Below the pieces are notes generated by a model. It did not search any database. It saw only the letters and a program-made list of their open reading frames with translations, and had not been told where the DNA came from. Source: Dyella psychrodurans (GTDB lineage: Bacteria > Pseudomonadota > Gammaproteobacteria > Xanthomonadales > Rhodanobacteraceae). Taken from it: 64,000 bases of DNA. The stretch covers positions 408,858-472,857 of the forward strand of contig NZ_QRBF01000003.1 in NCBI RefSeq assembly GCF_003363265.1. Direction: 5' to 3'. Made by a program: the position numbers and the translations under genes. This document shows, in pieces, positions 25,021 through 34,705 of this stretch (position 1 is its first letter; every line of letters starts with the position of its first letter).

Positions 25021-25566
25021 ATGAGCAAGCATCTTTCCGATGAATGGGGCAAGGGAACGCCAAACTCGACGTCACCCGAACACGAAACGGCCGGCACGAC
25101 GACTCAGACCGAAGCCGATGCGCTCTACAAAATGGCGGAGGTCAGCCGCGTCCTGAGGAGCGCGACCTCCACCATCGAGAAGCTCGCGCACCTGGTTTCG
25201 GGAACGAGCGATCTCACGCTTATGCACTGCCTCGTGCTGGTTCACCTGTCGAAGGCAGCCACCTGCAAACAACTGGAACTGAAGTCCGCCACGGGCATTC
25301 CTCCGGCCCATCTGACGAAGCTGTTGGACGAACTCGCTCACCGTGGCCTTGTCAGGCGCATCCGGTCGTCGTGGGACCGCCGACAGATCATCCTGGCACT
25401 GACGGAGCCTGGACGGGAAACCGCGCTGCGCCTGTTGACGTCACTGCACAAGCTCGCCGACAAGACGCAGCTCGACGAAATCGAACGCCTCGGCTCCTCG
25501 CTGGAACATTTTGTCTCCACCACCGAGAACGACGCACGGCTCGACGGTAAAGGTGAAGAAGACTAA
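25021..25566 (+). CDS. Second MarR-family regulator
   Basis: The protein has 181 residues and follows the outer-membrane factor by 23 bp, so it is likely the last gene of the efflux operon. The winged helix is visible as AATCKQLELKSATGIPPAHLTKLLDELAHRGLV, with SSWDRRQIILALTEPG as the wing (DRRxxxxxLT). The N-terminal 35 residues are hydrophilic and probably disordered. It differs from the MarR at 19969. It could give feedback on the pump operon or respond to a different ligand. It is convergent with the NagX-like gene. Confidence 0.85.
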   Translation: MSKHLSDEWGKGTPNSTSPEHETAGTTTQTEADALYKMAEVSRVLRSATSTIEKLAHLVSGTSDLTLMHCLVLVHLSKAATCKQLELKSATGIPPAHLTKLLDELAHRGLVRRIRSSWDRRQIILALTEPGRETALRLLTSLHKLADKTQLDEIERLGSSLEHFVSTTENDARLDGKGEED

Positions 25567-25578
25567 TCAGCCCGCGCA

Positions 25579-26655
25579 TCAAAGCTTCAGGTAAATGCGG
25601 CGACGATCCATAAGCAGAACGATCAGCCACCAGAGGACCACGAAGGCGACGGCATAGGCGAGCGACGCCATACGCGGATCGAACTGCCACTGTGTCGATG
25701 CGCGGGTGAGCAACGAGGTGAACGTATCTTGCAGGCCGCTTGCCGGTATCACCGTCTGCATGGCTTCCGCGCCGGCGTAAGCGGCAATCGCATTGACGCC
25801 GAAGCGACGCCCCACCGGCGCCCAGCCGCGTTCGTCGACCAGGTAATGGAAAAGCCAGGTGGCAAGCATCGCAAGGCCGGCCGTCCAGAGCGAGAACGAC
25901 GATGTCCAGAGATTCTTGTTGAAGGGAAGCCAGTACGACCAGATCCACGCCATCACGATGGATACGGCTCCCGCGACCAGCAGGTTGCGAACTTGCCGGT
26001 GGCGGAGCCAGGTGCCCGCGCACAGACCGAGCAATGTCGTCGCCAGCGCGGACAGCGTGGACAGCAATCCTTCGGGGTCGTGGCCGTGTCCGGTTGCCGC
26101 GTCGAGCTGGTACACCGCGTGTCCGAAGATGGCAGTGTCGACGCGGTCGACGATGTTGACCCAGCGGTCCAATGTTCCTCCGGCCAGCAGCAGGCCCCAA
26201 TAGCCGAGCAGAAGCACGGCGATGGCTGTCCACCACGTGCGTGGCTTTGTATAGACCGCGAACAGGCTGACTCCCGCAAAACACAAGCCGATGCGCTGCA
26301 GCACACCCGGTATGCGCAGGTATTCGCCCGGCGTAAGCAACTTGTCGAACAGGTGAAGTGCCAGTCCGAGCAGCACGATACGCATGGCTCGCACCATGGC
26401 ACCGCCGACCAGCTTTGCCTGCGACGCACCCTGTTCTAGCTTTGGTTGAAAGGCCAAAGCAGTGGACACGCCAACGATAAATAGAAAGAACGGAAAAATC
26501 AGGTCCGTGGGCGTGCAACCATTCCATACGGCGTGTTCAAACGGCCAGTAAGTGTGGGCATCGTCGAGGCCGGGATCGTTCACCAGCAGCATCGCCGCGA
26601 CGGTGCATCCCCTGAGTGCATCGATGGATGAAAGACGGCCCTGGATGGCGCTCAT
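25579..26655 (-). CDS. nagX: NagX-like membrane acyltransferase (HGSNAT/DUF5009 family)
   Basis: The ATG at 26655 overlaps the hexosaminidase stop (ATGA). The 358-residue protein has about 10 membrane segments. It begins with RLSSIDALRGCTVAAMLLVND, the signature of the heparan-alpha-glucosaminide N-acetyltransferase/DUF5009 family, followed by PTDLIFPFFLFIVGVS and IPGVLQRIGLCF. NagX-like proteins are common in bacterial GlcNAc gene sets; their exact reaction is not settled, but acetyl transfer to glucosamine is a reasonable guess. It is the last gene of the operon starting at the permease gene. Confidence 0.85.
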   Translation of the reverse strand: MSAIQGRLSSIDALRGCTVAAMLLVNDPGLDDAHTYWPFEHAVWNGCTPTDLIFPFFLFIVGVSTALAFQPKLEQGASQAKLVGGAMVRAMRIVLLGLALHLFDKLLTPGEYLRIPGVLQRIGLCFAGVSLFAVYTKPRTWWTAIAVLLLGYWGLLLAGGTLDRWVNIVDRVDTAIFGHAVYQLDAATGHGHDPEGLLSTLSALATTLLGLCAGTWLRHRQVRNLLVAGAVSIVMAWIWSYWLPFNKNLWTSSFSLWTAGLAMLATWLFHYLVDERGWAPVGRRFGVNAIAAYAGAEAMQTVIPASGLQDTFTSLLTRASTQWQFDPRMASLAYAVAFVVLWWLIVLLMDRRRIYLKL

Positions 26656-29000
26656 GGACTTCCCTTCGCCGATGCAGTGCCGGCGGTATGTAGCTGCAAG
26701 CGGGCCACGCCGTAGTAAGGATCGTGCGGCGAGGCGGTGGTGAGTACGCATATGGCGTGAGTGCCATGCATGGGAGGAACGCTGGCTTTGAGCGCGAACG
26801 TGCTGGGCGAGCTTGCCGGATCGGGCAGCGGGACGGTCGCAAAGGCCGGGCCGTCGCAGCGATCGGCGCGCAACTCCATCTCGCCATGCGGCGTTGCCGC
26901 TTTGCGCTGCACGATCAGGGTCGCATCGTGCGCAAGGGCCACGTTGCGAGGAAGGCGCGCCAGGCCGACGTCGATGCTGCGCACGCCGTCGAGCGGGATG
27001 GCATTGGAAAGCCGGCAGCTGTCGAAGTTGTTGATGGTGTAGACGGGCGCCATGGAGGTCGCGTCGGGTGTGGGCTGCGCGCGCATTTCGTCGACGTTGG
27101 GTGTCGGACATGCGGACAACTCGTTGCCGGCCACACTGCGCAGGCTTTCGTCGTCGATCACGCGCTCGCGCGGCTGGGAAAGCGCCTGACCCGCATTCGT
27201 CATGGTAACCGCGCGCACCCTGGTAGGCAGCTTGACGGTGAAGGGAGCTTTGTAGATGGGCGAGTTGGCATCCGGCGATGTGCCGTCCACCGTGTAGCGT
27301 ATCGTTTCGCCGCCGACCTGATTGGACAACGTCACCGTCGTGGTGCCCGTGGCCAGCGCCTGCTGTCGACTCACATCGATGTTCACCGCGAACGCGCTAT
27401 CGGCGTAGTGAATGTCCTGACGGCGGTATCGATCCAATTGTCCGGAAAGGCGCGTCAGGAAGCTTTGCCAATTCTGTTCGCCTGCCGGCGTCCACACGAT
27501 TTCCGCGACAGCGTCCAGGCGCGGAAAGATGGCGTGTTGCAGGTGCGCATCGCTTGGCATGTGCTCGGTCCACACATTGGCCTGCGCACCGAGGATACGC
27601 TGCGCCTGTTGCGGCGGCAGTCCCTTCGGCGCCACCCGGAAGGTGTAGACGCTTTGCAGGCTTCGCACCGGCAGGCGGCCGGCGGTTTCGTCGTCGCGCG
27701 AACTCTGCACGTAATCCAGATAAAGATAGGGATCGGGCGCGACCACGACATCGTGCCCGGCATGGATCGCCTTCTCGACACCGCTGGTGCCGCGCCACGA
27801 CATGACGGCGGCATCGCCGGGAACACCGCCTTCGAGAATTTCATCCCAGCCGATCAGGTGTCGGCCGTGATCATGCAGGTACTGCCCAAGCCGACCCATG
27901 AACCAGCTTTGCAACTGCTCGGCATTCTTCAGCCCGAATGCGCGCATCTTTGCCTGCACCGCTGGCGAGGCATTCCATTGGTCCTTGATGGCCTCGTCGC
28001 CGCCGAGATGAATATAGCGAGACGGGAACAGCGCCATCACTTCGTCCAGCACGTTTTGCAGGAAGTGCAGCGTGTTGTCGTCCGCGTTGTAGAGATAAGG
28101 ATTGATGCCCCAATCGGCGGACACGGTGGGACGCTCGCCCGTTACGCCGAATTGCGGATAAGACGCCACAGCCGCCTGCGCGTGGCCGGGCATGTCCAGC
28201 TCGGGCACGATGGTGATGTGCCGTGCCTGCGCATAGGCAACGACTGCCCGTATCTGATCCTGCGTGTAATAGCCGCCGTAACGGGCAAGCTCGCCGTTCT
28301 TACCGGCGTCGGGCGGCGTACGCCACGCGCCGATGCGCGTCAGCTCGGGGTAGCGCTTGATCTCGATGCGCCAGCCCTGGTCGTCGGTGAGATGCCAGTG
28401 CAGCGTGTTGAGCTTGTGCAAGGCCATCTGGTCGAGGATGCGTTCGATCTCCTCGACGCTCTGCTTGTGTCGCGCCGAATCGATCATCAAGCCGCGCCAC
28501 GCGAATTGCGGCCAGTCTTCGATGTGCACCGCAGGCGCGGCGAATGTGCTGCCCTTCTGGTTCGCGGTCAGCAATTGCCACAGGGTGACGGCGCCGTAGT
28601 AGAGGCCGCTTTCGTCGCGCGCCACGATGCGCGCCTCACCGGGCGACACATCCAGCACGTAACCTTCCGATGAGGTCACCCGTGCATTCGCGTCAAGCCG
28701 AATGACGATGATGCTTGCCCCTGCGGCGGCCCGCTCCGGTGTCGCCAGTCCTTCGACGACAGGCAGAGACGGGCCGCCCATTCGCGCCAGCATGTCCGAG
28801 AACGCATGGGCCACGCGAAGCCCCGCGGTGTCGGACGGAGCGACGCGAAGCGTCGTCCCGGGCCCGACCAGCAATTGCCCCTGATGCTGATCCACCTTCG
28901 AGGGCAGGGGAATCAGCGGCAGCTCGCTGCCTCCGGCGAATGCCAGGCACGAAAAGGAAAAAAGTACGCTGAACAGAGCGGCGCGGACTCTCATGGTCAA
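26652..29000 (-). CDS. Beta-N-acetylhexosaminidase, GH20
   Basis: The protein has 782 residues with a signal peptide (RAALFSVLFSFSCLAFAGG), so it should be periplasmic or secreted. After the N-terminal GH20b-like domain, the TIM barrel shows FAWRGLMIDSARHKQS, LNTLHWHLTDDQGWRIE, ITIVPELDMPGHAQA and the catalytic Asp-Glu pair in YIHLGGDEAIKDQW (D335/E336). After it lies a chitobiase-type beta domain (ETIRYTVDGTSPDANSP) and a ~120-residue C-terminal module shared with the second GH20. It releases terminal GlcNAc from chitin oligosaccharides. It overlaps the NagX-like gene and follows the TonB receptor by 44 bp. Confidence 0.93.
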   Translation of the reverse strand: MTMRVRAALFSVLFSFSCLAFAGGSELPLIPLPSKVDQHQGQLLVGPGTTLRVAPSDTAGLRVAHAFSDMLARMGGPSLPVVEGLATPERAAAGASIIVIRLDANARVTSSEGYVLDVSPGEARIVARDESGLYYGAVTLWQLLTANQKGSTFAAPAVHIEDWPQFAWRGLMIDSARHKQSVEEIERILDQMALHKLNTLHWHLTDDQGWRIEIKRYPELTRIGAWRTPPDAGKNGELARYGGYYTQDQIRAVVAYAQARHITIVPELDMPGHAQAAVASYPQFGVTGERPTVSADWGINPYLYNADDNTLHFLQNVLDEVMALFPSRYIHLGGDEAIKDQWNASPAVQAKMRAFGLKNAEQLQSWFMGRLGQYLHDHGRHLIGWDEILEGGVPGDAAVMSWRGTSGVEKAIHAGHDVVVAPDPYLYLDYVQSSRDDETAGRLPVRSLQSVYTFRVAPKGLPPQQAQRILGAQANVWTEHMPSDAHLQHAIFPRLDAVAEIVWTPAGEQNWQSFLTRLSGQLDRYRRQDIHYADSAFAVNIDVSRQQALATGTTTVTLSNQVGGETIRYTVDGTSPDANSPIYKAPFTVKLPTRVRAVTMTNAGQALSQPRERVIDDESLRSVAGNELSACPTPNVDEMRAQPTPDATSMAPVYTINNFDSCRLSNAIPLDGVRSIDVGLARLPRNVALAHDATLIVQRKAATPHGEMELRADRCDGPAFATVPLPDPASSPSTFALKASVPPMHGTHAICVLTTASPHDPYYGVARLQLHTAGTASAKGSP

Positions 29001-29044
29001 TGGCGATACCTGTGCGGCAACGAAGACATCATTAGGCGGCTTGC

Positions 29045-32000
29045 TCAGAACTTCTGCGTGTACCGTAGGTACACGAGGCGTCCGTAGTCATACGCAGGGT
29101 TGTACACATAATTGGCGTCGAATCCGTTGTAACTGCCGTAAGCGTAGGGACCCACGCGGTTGAAGATGTTGTTGGCGCCGATGGCGATGGTGGCGTGCCA
29201 CGGCGCCTTCCAATACACCTGCAGATCGTGGAACGTTACCGACGGCACCTGCTGCATCGGCGTAACGCCGACGCCTTGCGTGTAGTAGTTCGGAAGCTGG
29301 CAAGGCACGGCGCTGTCGAGCACGTTGTAGCAGGCGTCCTTGAGCGGCGAGAAATAGCGCGCTGTCCATTGCGCGCCGAAGTTGTGGTATTCCCACGACA
29401 ACGACAGGTTGGAACGCACGCGCCAGTTGGAGAGCATGCCGGCCTCGTAACTCACCGGCACGCCCGGATATTGCAGCACGTTGAAGTACGTGATGTAGGT
29501 GGAGTGCGAATCGATCTTGAACTGTCCGAAAGAAAATTTCGGCAGCGTATACGACAGGTCGACATCGTACCCCGCCGTGTCCATGTAGCCCTGATTCTCC
29601 GCGCCCATGAACAGATTGCTGACCTGGAAGTTGTCGGAAGCATTGCGCTGGAACAGGGCGCAGTCCGCGGCGATGCCCAATTCGTAGCAATTATCCAGCA
29701 CCTCATTAGGCTGGATGCTCGAAATGACATGGCGGACGATGTACTTGTACCAGTCCACCGTGGCATTGAAGCCCGTCAGGAAACTTGGGCTGTAGACAAA
29801 ACCGATCTGCGTACTGCTGGATGTCTCCGGCTTCAGCTTGGGATTGCCGCCTTGTATGAAGGGCCCATACACAGGAATGTTGCCCGGCGTGGTGATCAAT
29901 TGGCCCGGCGATTGTTCCTGTCCGAAACCGTTGGCGTACTCGGCGCCCAACCCCGCTGCGGTCAACGCAGCCACGCTCAAGGCCGGTTGCCCGCCAACGC
30001 CGTTGACGCAGTTTTTCGCCACCGTGGCGTTGTAGCGGGCGAGGCCGTAGGTGACATCGCAAGGATCGGTGTAATACGGATACGTCGTCGTATTGCCCGC
30101 GTAGAGGTCCGCCACCGTCGGCGCGCGGAAGCCGGTGCCATAGCTGGCGCGAACCAGAAGATCGTTGAACGGCTTCCAGGTGAGCTTGTAGGAGCTGTTG
30201 TTGGTATTGCCGAAGTTGTTGTAATGCGAAAAGCGCTTTGCAATGTCCAGGTTCAACGACTGCGCACCGGGAAGATCCTTCAGCAACGGCACGTTGACTT
30301 CGCCGTACGCCTCGCTGACGTTGTAGCCGCCATGCGTCGGCTGACCCGCAAGATTGGTGGTGAGACCTTCGGACGACGCAGTATCCGGCGTATCGAAACC
30401 GGAAATGTTGCGATGAGAGATGCCCATCGCGACGTTCAGGTCGCCCGCCGGCAGTTCGTAGATATCACCGCTAATGTCGGCCTGCGGTCCTTTTTCCGTA
30501 CTGCCATACACTTCGTGGCCGAAGGCCTCGATGTAATGCAGCATCGACGAGGTGTAGCCGCCCGGACCGGCAAGCACATTCAGCGGCACGCAACCCGCGA
30601 TGACGTTGCCCGGCGTACCGCACTCCACCACACCATTGGACGCCACAAAGGAAGGACCCAGCGCATTCACGAGATTGGGCAGATAGAGGTTGCCCGAGGT
30701 GTAAATGTTGCCTTCGTACTTGGTCGCGTAATAGTAGGCATCCCAATTGAACATATGGGTGCCCACGTTGAAGGAACCGTCCAGGCCGAGGTTGTAACGG
30801 AAATTGGTGTCCTTGTTGGCCGTGATGCGCGGCATTTCGATCAGGTAGCGCTGGAAGGACACGTCCTGCGGCGTCTGGCCTGGCGAGTTGTACGGGTTGT
30901 AGTAACTCTGCGCCGACAGCATCGGATTGGTGAACTGCGGCGCCTGCGGATCGGAGATGCCCGGCGTCGACAGCGGAAGGCCACCCAGCATGGAGGTATT
31001 GCCCTGCCGGTTGTAGCTGGCGGAGAAATCCGCCGTGATGTTGTCCGTGATGTCGTAATGACCCTGGGAGAACAGGTTCTTCATGCTCGTCGCGCTTAGC
31101 AACGAGTACTGATAGTTGTAGTTGTAGGTGTCGCCCGGTGCCACCACGTCGCCGTTGGAGCCCAGGGTCGGCGGAACCTGCACGTGATAGTTGTTGAAAT
31201 TGCGCGGATCGCCGCCGTTGTTCAGCACCAGCGTGTTGCCGCTGGGGTCGTTGAGGATCTGACCGAACGCGCCTTGCGTCTGAAATGCGTCATAAGGGAA
31301 TTTGCAGCTCAGCGGACAGGCGCTCCAGTTGCGGTCCGCGGCATTGATCATGTCCTGATTCTGGTACTGCGCCGTCAGCATGATGGAACCGTGCTGATAG
31401 GTCTTGCCGATCGTCAACGCATATTGCTGCTGCGTACCATCGTGGCCCGGTTGGTATTGGCCGTCGTAAGTATCGAGCTGCGCGCCGTTGAAGTTTTTCT
31501 TGGTGACGATATTGATGACGCCGGCGATGGCGTCCGAGCCGTATACCGCCGAAGCGCCGTCCGCCAGCACGTCGACGTGATCGATGATGGACACGGGAAT
31601 GGTGTCGAGATTGGTAAGGCCGGTGTAGGACGTTCCCACGCGCCTGCCGTCGATCAGCACGAGGGTACGCTCGGCACCAAGGCCGCGCAGATCGACGAAG
31701 CTTCCCCCGGCATCCGGACCCGAATCGTACGGATCGGATTTGCTCATCTCCGATGAGCTGTTGCCCGCCGTCAGGTTCTGCAGGAACTGGCCGACCGTGG
31801 CAAAGCCCTGCTTCTGGATGTCCTGCGCCGTGATGGTCACCACCGGCTGCGCGGTTTCCACATCCACGCTGCGGATCAGCGAGCCGGTCACCTGTACGCC
31901 TTGCAGGGTCTTGGCGGTCGCGCTTGCTTGCGACGATGCCTGATTCGAACCGGCCGCCTGCTGCGGCGCGGTCGATGACGAAGCATCTTGCGCAAACGCC

Positions 32001-32077
32001 GTACCGGCATACATCGCCACGCCGCCCAGCACAGCGCAAATCAGTACAGGCAATGGCCTCTTTCGTTGCTTGATCAT
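29045..32077 (-). CDS. TonB-dependent outer-membrane receptor, likely chitooligosaccharide uptake
   Basis: The protein has 1010 residues with a signal peptide (VLICAVLGGVAMYAGTAFA). A TonB box-like LQGVQVTGSLIRS precedes the plug domain (GFATVGQFLQNLTAGNSS, VDLRGLGAERTLVLIDGRRV, DGASAVYGSDAIAGVINIVT). The rest is a ~22-strand barrel ending in the aromatic YGRLVYLRYTQKF. It belongs to the large xanthomonad type of TonB receptors that import carbohydrates. Its place between a sugar kinase gene and a hexosaminidase gene suggests chitin oligomers. It lies 104 bp after the kinase gene. Confidence 0.9.
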   Translation of the reverse strand: MIKQRKRPLPVLICAVLGGVAMYAGTAFAQDASSSTAPQQAAGSNQASSQASATAKTLQGVQVTGSLIRSVDVETAQPVVTITAQDIQKQGFATVGQFLQNLTAGNSSSEMSKSDPYDSGPDAGGSFVDLRGLGAERTLVLIDGRRVGTSYTGLTNLDTIPVSIIDHVDVLADGASAVYGSDAIAGVINIVTKKNFNGAQLDTYDGQYQPGHDGTQQQYALTIGKTYQHGSIMLTAQYQNQDMINAADRNWSACPLSCKFPYDAFQTQGAFGQILNDPSGNTLVLNNGGDPRNFNNYHVQVPPTLGSNGDVVAPGDTYNYNYQYSLLSATSMKNLFSQGHYDITDNITADFSASYNRQGNTSMLGGLPLSTPGISDPQAPQFTNPMLSAQSYYNPYNSPGQTPQDVSFQRYLIEMPRITANKDTNFRYNLGLDGSFNVGTHMFNWDAYYYATKYEGNIYTSGNLYLPNLVNALGPSFVASNGVVECGTPGNVIAGCVPLNVLAGPGGYTSSMLHYIEAFGHEVYGSTEKGPQADISGDIYELPAGDLNVAMGISHRNISGFDTPDTASSEGLTTNLAGQPTHGGYNVSEAYGEVNVPLLKDLPGAQSLNLDIAKRFSHYNNFGNTNNSSYKLTWKPFNDLLVRASYGTGFRAPTVADLYAGNTTTYPYYTDPCDVTYGLARYNATVAKNCVNGVGGQPALSVAALTAAGLGAEYANGFGQEQSPGQLITTPGNIPVYGPFIQGGNPKLKPETSSSTQIGFVYSPSFLTGFNATVDWYKYIVRHVISSIQPNEVLDNCYELGIAADCALFQRNASDNFQVSNLFMGAENQGYMDTAGYDVDLSYTLPKFSFGQFKIDSHSTYITYFNVLQYPGVPVSYEAGMLSNWRVRSNLSLSWEYHNFGAQWTARYFSPLKDACYNVLDSAVPCQLPNYYTQGVGVTPMQQVPSVTFHDLQVYWKAPWHATIAIGANNIFNRVGPYAYGSYNGFDANYVYNPAYDYGRLVYLRYTQKF

Positions 32078-32181
32078 GTTCCCTCCCCAATCTTTCTGGT
32101 CTTGAGTGCCGGTTCGGCCTTCCCAACGATCTGTGTCAACGCGGTTCGGGACTCCCCAGCCATGAACCGCGGCTTTTTTCG

Positions 32182-33219
32182 CTATCGATAACGTGTTGCC
32201 GCGCGCGGCCCGGCGTCGCGGGTCGACTTGTTTGCAGATGTGTCGAAGATCGCGTCAGGCAGCGGCGGCAAGGCGGCCGCACGGCGCGCCAGTTCCATCG
32301 CACCCCAAAGCGGTGCATCCTCCGCGAAGCGTGCGCGCACCAATGCGGGCGGAAATGGCACCAGCCGCTGAAGCAGCCGCGTCAGGTTCGCCTCCAGCAT
32401 TGGGAATTGCCGGTTGACGCCACCACCGATGGCGATGGTTTCCACGTCGAACGCAATGGCAAGGTTGACGAGTTGAGCCGACAACGCATCCATGCGCCGC
32501 TGCAACTGCTGCTGCAGCGCAGGCTCGCTGCTTTCGAACAAATCCTTCGCACCATGCTCCGAACCGAGTGTCCTGCGCGCCAAGTCATCCAGCGCGGCAC
32601 CGGAGAACAGGTCCTCCATGGGGGCTACGCCGTCCTGCCAGCCCTTCCATCGTGCGGAGTCAATGCCATCCAGAAAGGGCGTGAGCTGATAACCGATTTC
32701 CAGCGCCGCACCGTGGCCGCCGCGGTAAACCTCGCCGTGAATGATCGCGGCGGCCGCGAGCCCCGTGCCGATATTGAGATAAAGCGCGTGTTCGGTTCCG
32801 CGTAGCGCGCCCCACACATGCTCGGCGATCGCACCAGCCTTTACATCGTTGTCGAGCACGATCAACGCGTCGCCAAACGCAGCGACAAGTTCCTCATGCA
32901 GGCTCACGCCTTCCAACCCGGGCGCATTGGGTGCCATCAGCAATTGATGCCTGCGCACGACACCGGGGAACACAGCAGCCAGCCCCAGCAGCGGGGCATT
33001 CGGATCGAGCCGAAGGCTCACCTTCACTTCATGGATGATCCGATGCAGAGCCGGGCGACCAGTGAGGCCATCCGCATGCGTGTCTATGCGGCAGCGTTGC
33101 AACGCACCGGTCGACGTGTCGAAGCTCGCAGCCTGAGTCTTGGTGCCACCGACATCGATGGCAACCAGCATGCCGTTTGACGACGAAGTAGACGACTTCA
33201 AGGGTGTGTCCTTACTCAT
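32182..33219 (-). CDS. ROK-family sugar kinase
   Basis: The ATG at 33219 overlaps the permease stop (ATGA). The 345-residue protein shows the actin-like phosphate motifs LVAIDVGGTKTQAASFD, VLDNDVKAGAIAEHVWG and LNIGTGLAAA. It lacks the CxCGxxGCxE zinc motif of classical ROK kinases (it reads LEIGYQLTPFLDG there), which places it in an atypical branch similar to GlcNAc kinases. No DNA-binding domain is present. Inference from the operon: phosphorylation of GlcNAc or glucosamine entering via the adjacent permease. Confidence 0.85.
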   Translation of the reverse strand: MSKDTPLKSSTSSSNGMLVAIDVGGTKTQAASFDTSTGALQRCRIDTHADGLTGRPALHRIIHEVKVSLRLDPNAPLLGLAAVFPGVVRRHQLLMAPNAPGLEGVSLHEELVAAFGDALIVLDNDVKAGAIAEHVWGALRGTEHALYLNIGTGLAAAAIIHGEVYRGGHGAALEIGYQLTPFLDGIDSARWKGWQDGVAPMEDLFSGAALDDLARRTLGSEHGAKDLFESSEPALQQQLQRRMDALSAQLVNLAIAFDVETIAIGGGVNRQFPMLEANLTRLLQRLVPFPPALVRARFAEDAPLWGAMELARRAAALPPLPDAIFDTSANKSTRDAGPRAATRYR

Positions 33220-34628
33220 GCGTGCTTTGCCCGCAAGCCATGCGTGCGAGTCCAGAATCGGTGCGCGATCGAGCCGATCAGAAGCCACGCCAGCGACCAT
33301 TGGATCGGATACGCCCCCGGTGCGTTCTTGTCGGATGCGACGTAGATGTAGAGCCAGCCGATGAGCGCGATCAGCGCCGGCAGCGGGTACAGCCACATCC
33401 TGTAAGGCCGGGTCATGCCGGGTCGTTCGCGTCGCAATACGAAGAGCGCCACGATCTGCGCCACCGACTGCACGAGGATCATCACCGCGGTCAGCAACTG
33501 GATCAGCGTGGTCAGCGACGTGAGGCGGCCGATGATGAAACCGAGCGAAGTGAGGATGCCCATCGACAGCAACCCCCAGGTGGGGAAGCCGAGCTTTCGA
33601 TGGATCTGCGCGAACGATCGGAAAAACACGCCGTCGCGCGCTGCCTCGTATGGCACGCGCGAACCGCCCAATATGCCGGCGAATACCGAGGCGCCGCAGG
33701 TGATGAGAATCAGCACCGTGACCACGCCGGCTGCCGTCGGGCCCCAGGTCTCGTTCAAAACCACCGACGCCACCGCGTTGAACGCAACCGATTGCTGATC
33801 GAGCATGCGATGCCAGTCGACGACACCGAGGATGCCGATCTGCATCGTGAAATACACGACGAACATGCCGAGGATCGAGAGCACGATCGACGCGGGAATC
33901 ACCGATCCGGGACGCTTGATCTCGGCACCGAGATAGGCCGTCGTGTTGTAACCGAGGTAATCGTAGGTTCCGATGGTGAGGCTGCCGGCCAGACCGAACC
34001 AGAACGCGCTGTTGCCCAGATCGAAGGCGCCGCGCGGAAAACTGAAGGCACGCGCGGCATCGAAGTGGGTAAGCGACGCGACGATGAGGCAAAGAATGCT
34101 CGCGAGCATGATGATCCACAGCACGATGCCCAGGCGGCCGATGGCGCCGGTGGTGCGCCAAAGCAAGCCGATCGTCACCCAGATCAGCGCGAGACCGAGC
34201 ACATGGCCATGCATCGCGCTCATGTTCGGAAAAAACCAACCCACGTATTGCACGAAACCCATGACGCCGGTGGCCATCGTCATCGGGATGAACAGCATCG
34301 CCGTCCAGACGAACAAGAAGGGCAGCAGCGTGCCCGAGCGCTTGGCGAAGGCTTCGCGCAGATAGATGTAAGTGCCTCCCGAACCGGGCATGGCCGCGCC
34401 GAGTTCAGCCCAGACAAGGCCATCGCACAGCGCCAGCAGAGCCCCGAGCAACCACCCGACCAGCGCCTGCGGACCGCCGATGACCGCTACCATCGCCGGG
34501 ATGGTGATGAAGGGTCCCGCCCCGCACATCTGGCTCATGTTGAGCGCGACCGCGGCGGCCAGTCCCAGCCTGGGCTTCAGTTCGGGTGTTTCGGGTGTTT
34601 CGGGTGTTTCGGGCGTTTCGGGTTGCAT
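33216..34628 (-). CDS. APC-superfamily permease
   Basis: I choose the ATG at 34628 (470 residues). A TTG 21 codons upstream is also in frame. The N-terminus carries a Pro-Glu-Thr repeat encoded by a 9-bp tandem repeat. Twelve membrane segments follow: LGLAAAVALNMSQMCGAGPFITIPAM is the APC first helix with its unwound GAGPFI, then the PGSGGTYIYLREAF motif. Members usually carry amino acids or amines. Its operon mates (sugar kinase, GlcNAc-type TonB receptor, GH20, NagX) make an amino sugar such as glucosamine an attractive guess. Confidence 0.85.
   Translation of the reverse strand: MQPETPETPETPETPELKPRLGLAAAVALNMSQMCGAGPFITIPAMVAVIGGPQALVGWLLGALLALCDGLVWAELGAAMPGSGGTYIYLREAFAKRSGTLLPFLFVWTAMLFIPMTMATGVMGFVQYVGWFFPNMSAMHGHVLGLALIWVTIGLLWRTTGAIGRLGIVLWIIMLASILCLIVASLTHFDAARAFSFPRGAFDLGNSAFWFGLAGSLTIGTYDYLGYNTTAYLGAEIKRPGSVIPASIVLSILGMFVVYFTMQIGILGVVDWHRMLDQQSVAFNAVASVVLNETWGPTAAGVVTVLILITCGASVFAGILGGSRVPYEAARDGVFFRSFAQIHRKLGFPTWGLLSMGILTSLGFIIGRLTSLTTLIQLLTAVMILVQSVAQIVALFVLRRERPGMTRPYRMWLYPLPALIALIGWLYIYVASDKNAPGAYPIQWSLAWLLIGSIAHRFWTRTHGLRAKHA
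34581..34622. repeat. 9-bp tandem repeat inside the permease gene
   Basis: TTCGGGTGT is repeated three times, then TTCGGGCGT and a partial TTCGGG. It encodes a Pro-Glu-Thr repeat in the cytoplasmic N-terminus. A 9-bp unit keeps the frame if copies are gained or lost. Confidence 0.9.
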
Positions 34629-34705
34629 GCGCTTGGGCGGCTCCGGAAAAACAGCGCGAACGAGTTGGACGGGACTGCCGGAGCCAAGCAAAACACAAGT
34701 TCTAT

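Noticed and set aside
26724-28673. 649-residue plus-strand ORF over the GH20 gene
   Set aside because: It is an antisense shadow of a gene with visible catalytic motifs.
32130-32180. GCGGTTC/GAACCGC hairpin followed by T run on the plus strand
   Set aside because: The T run is on the plus strand, but all neighbouring genes are transcribed on the minus strand, so it is not a useful terminator call.
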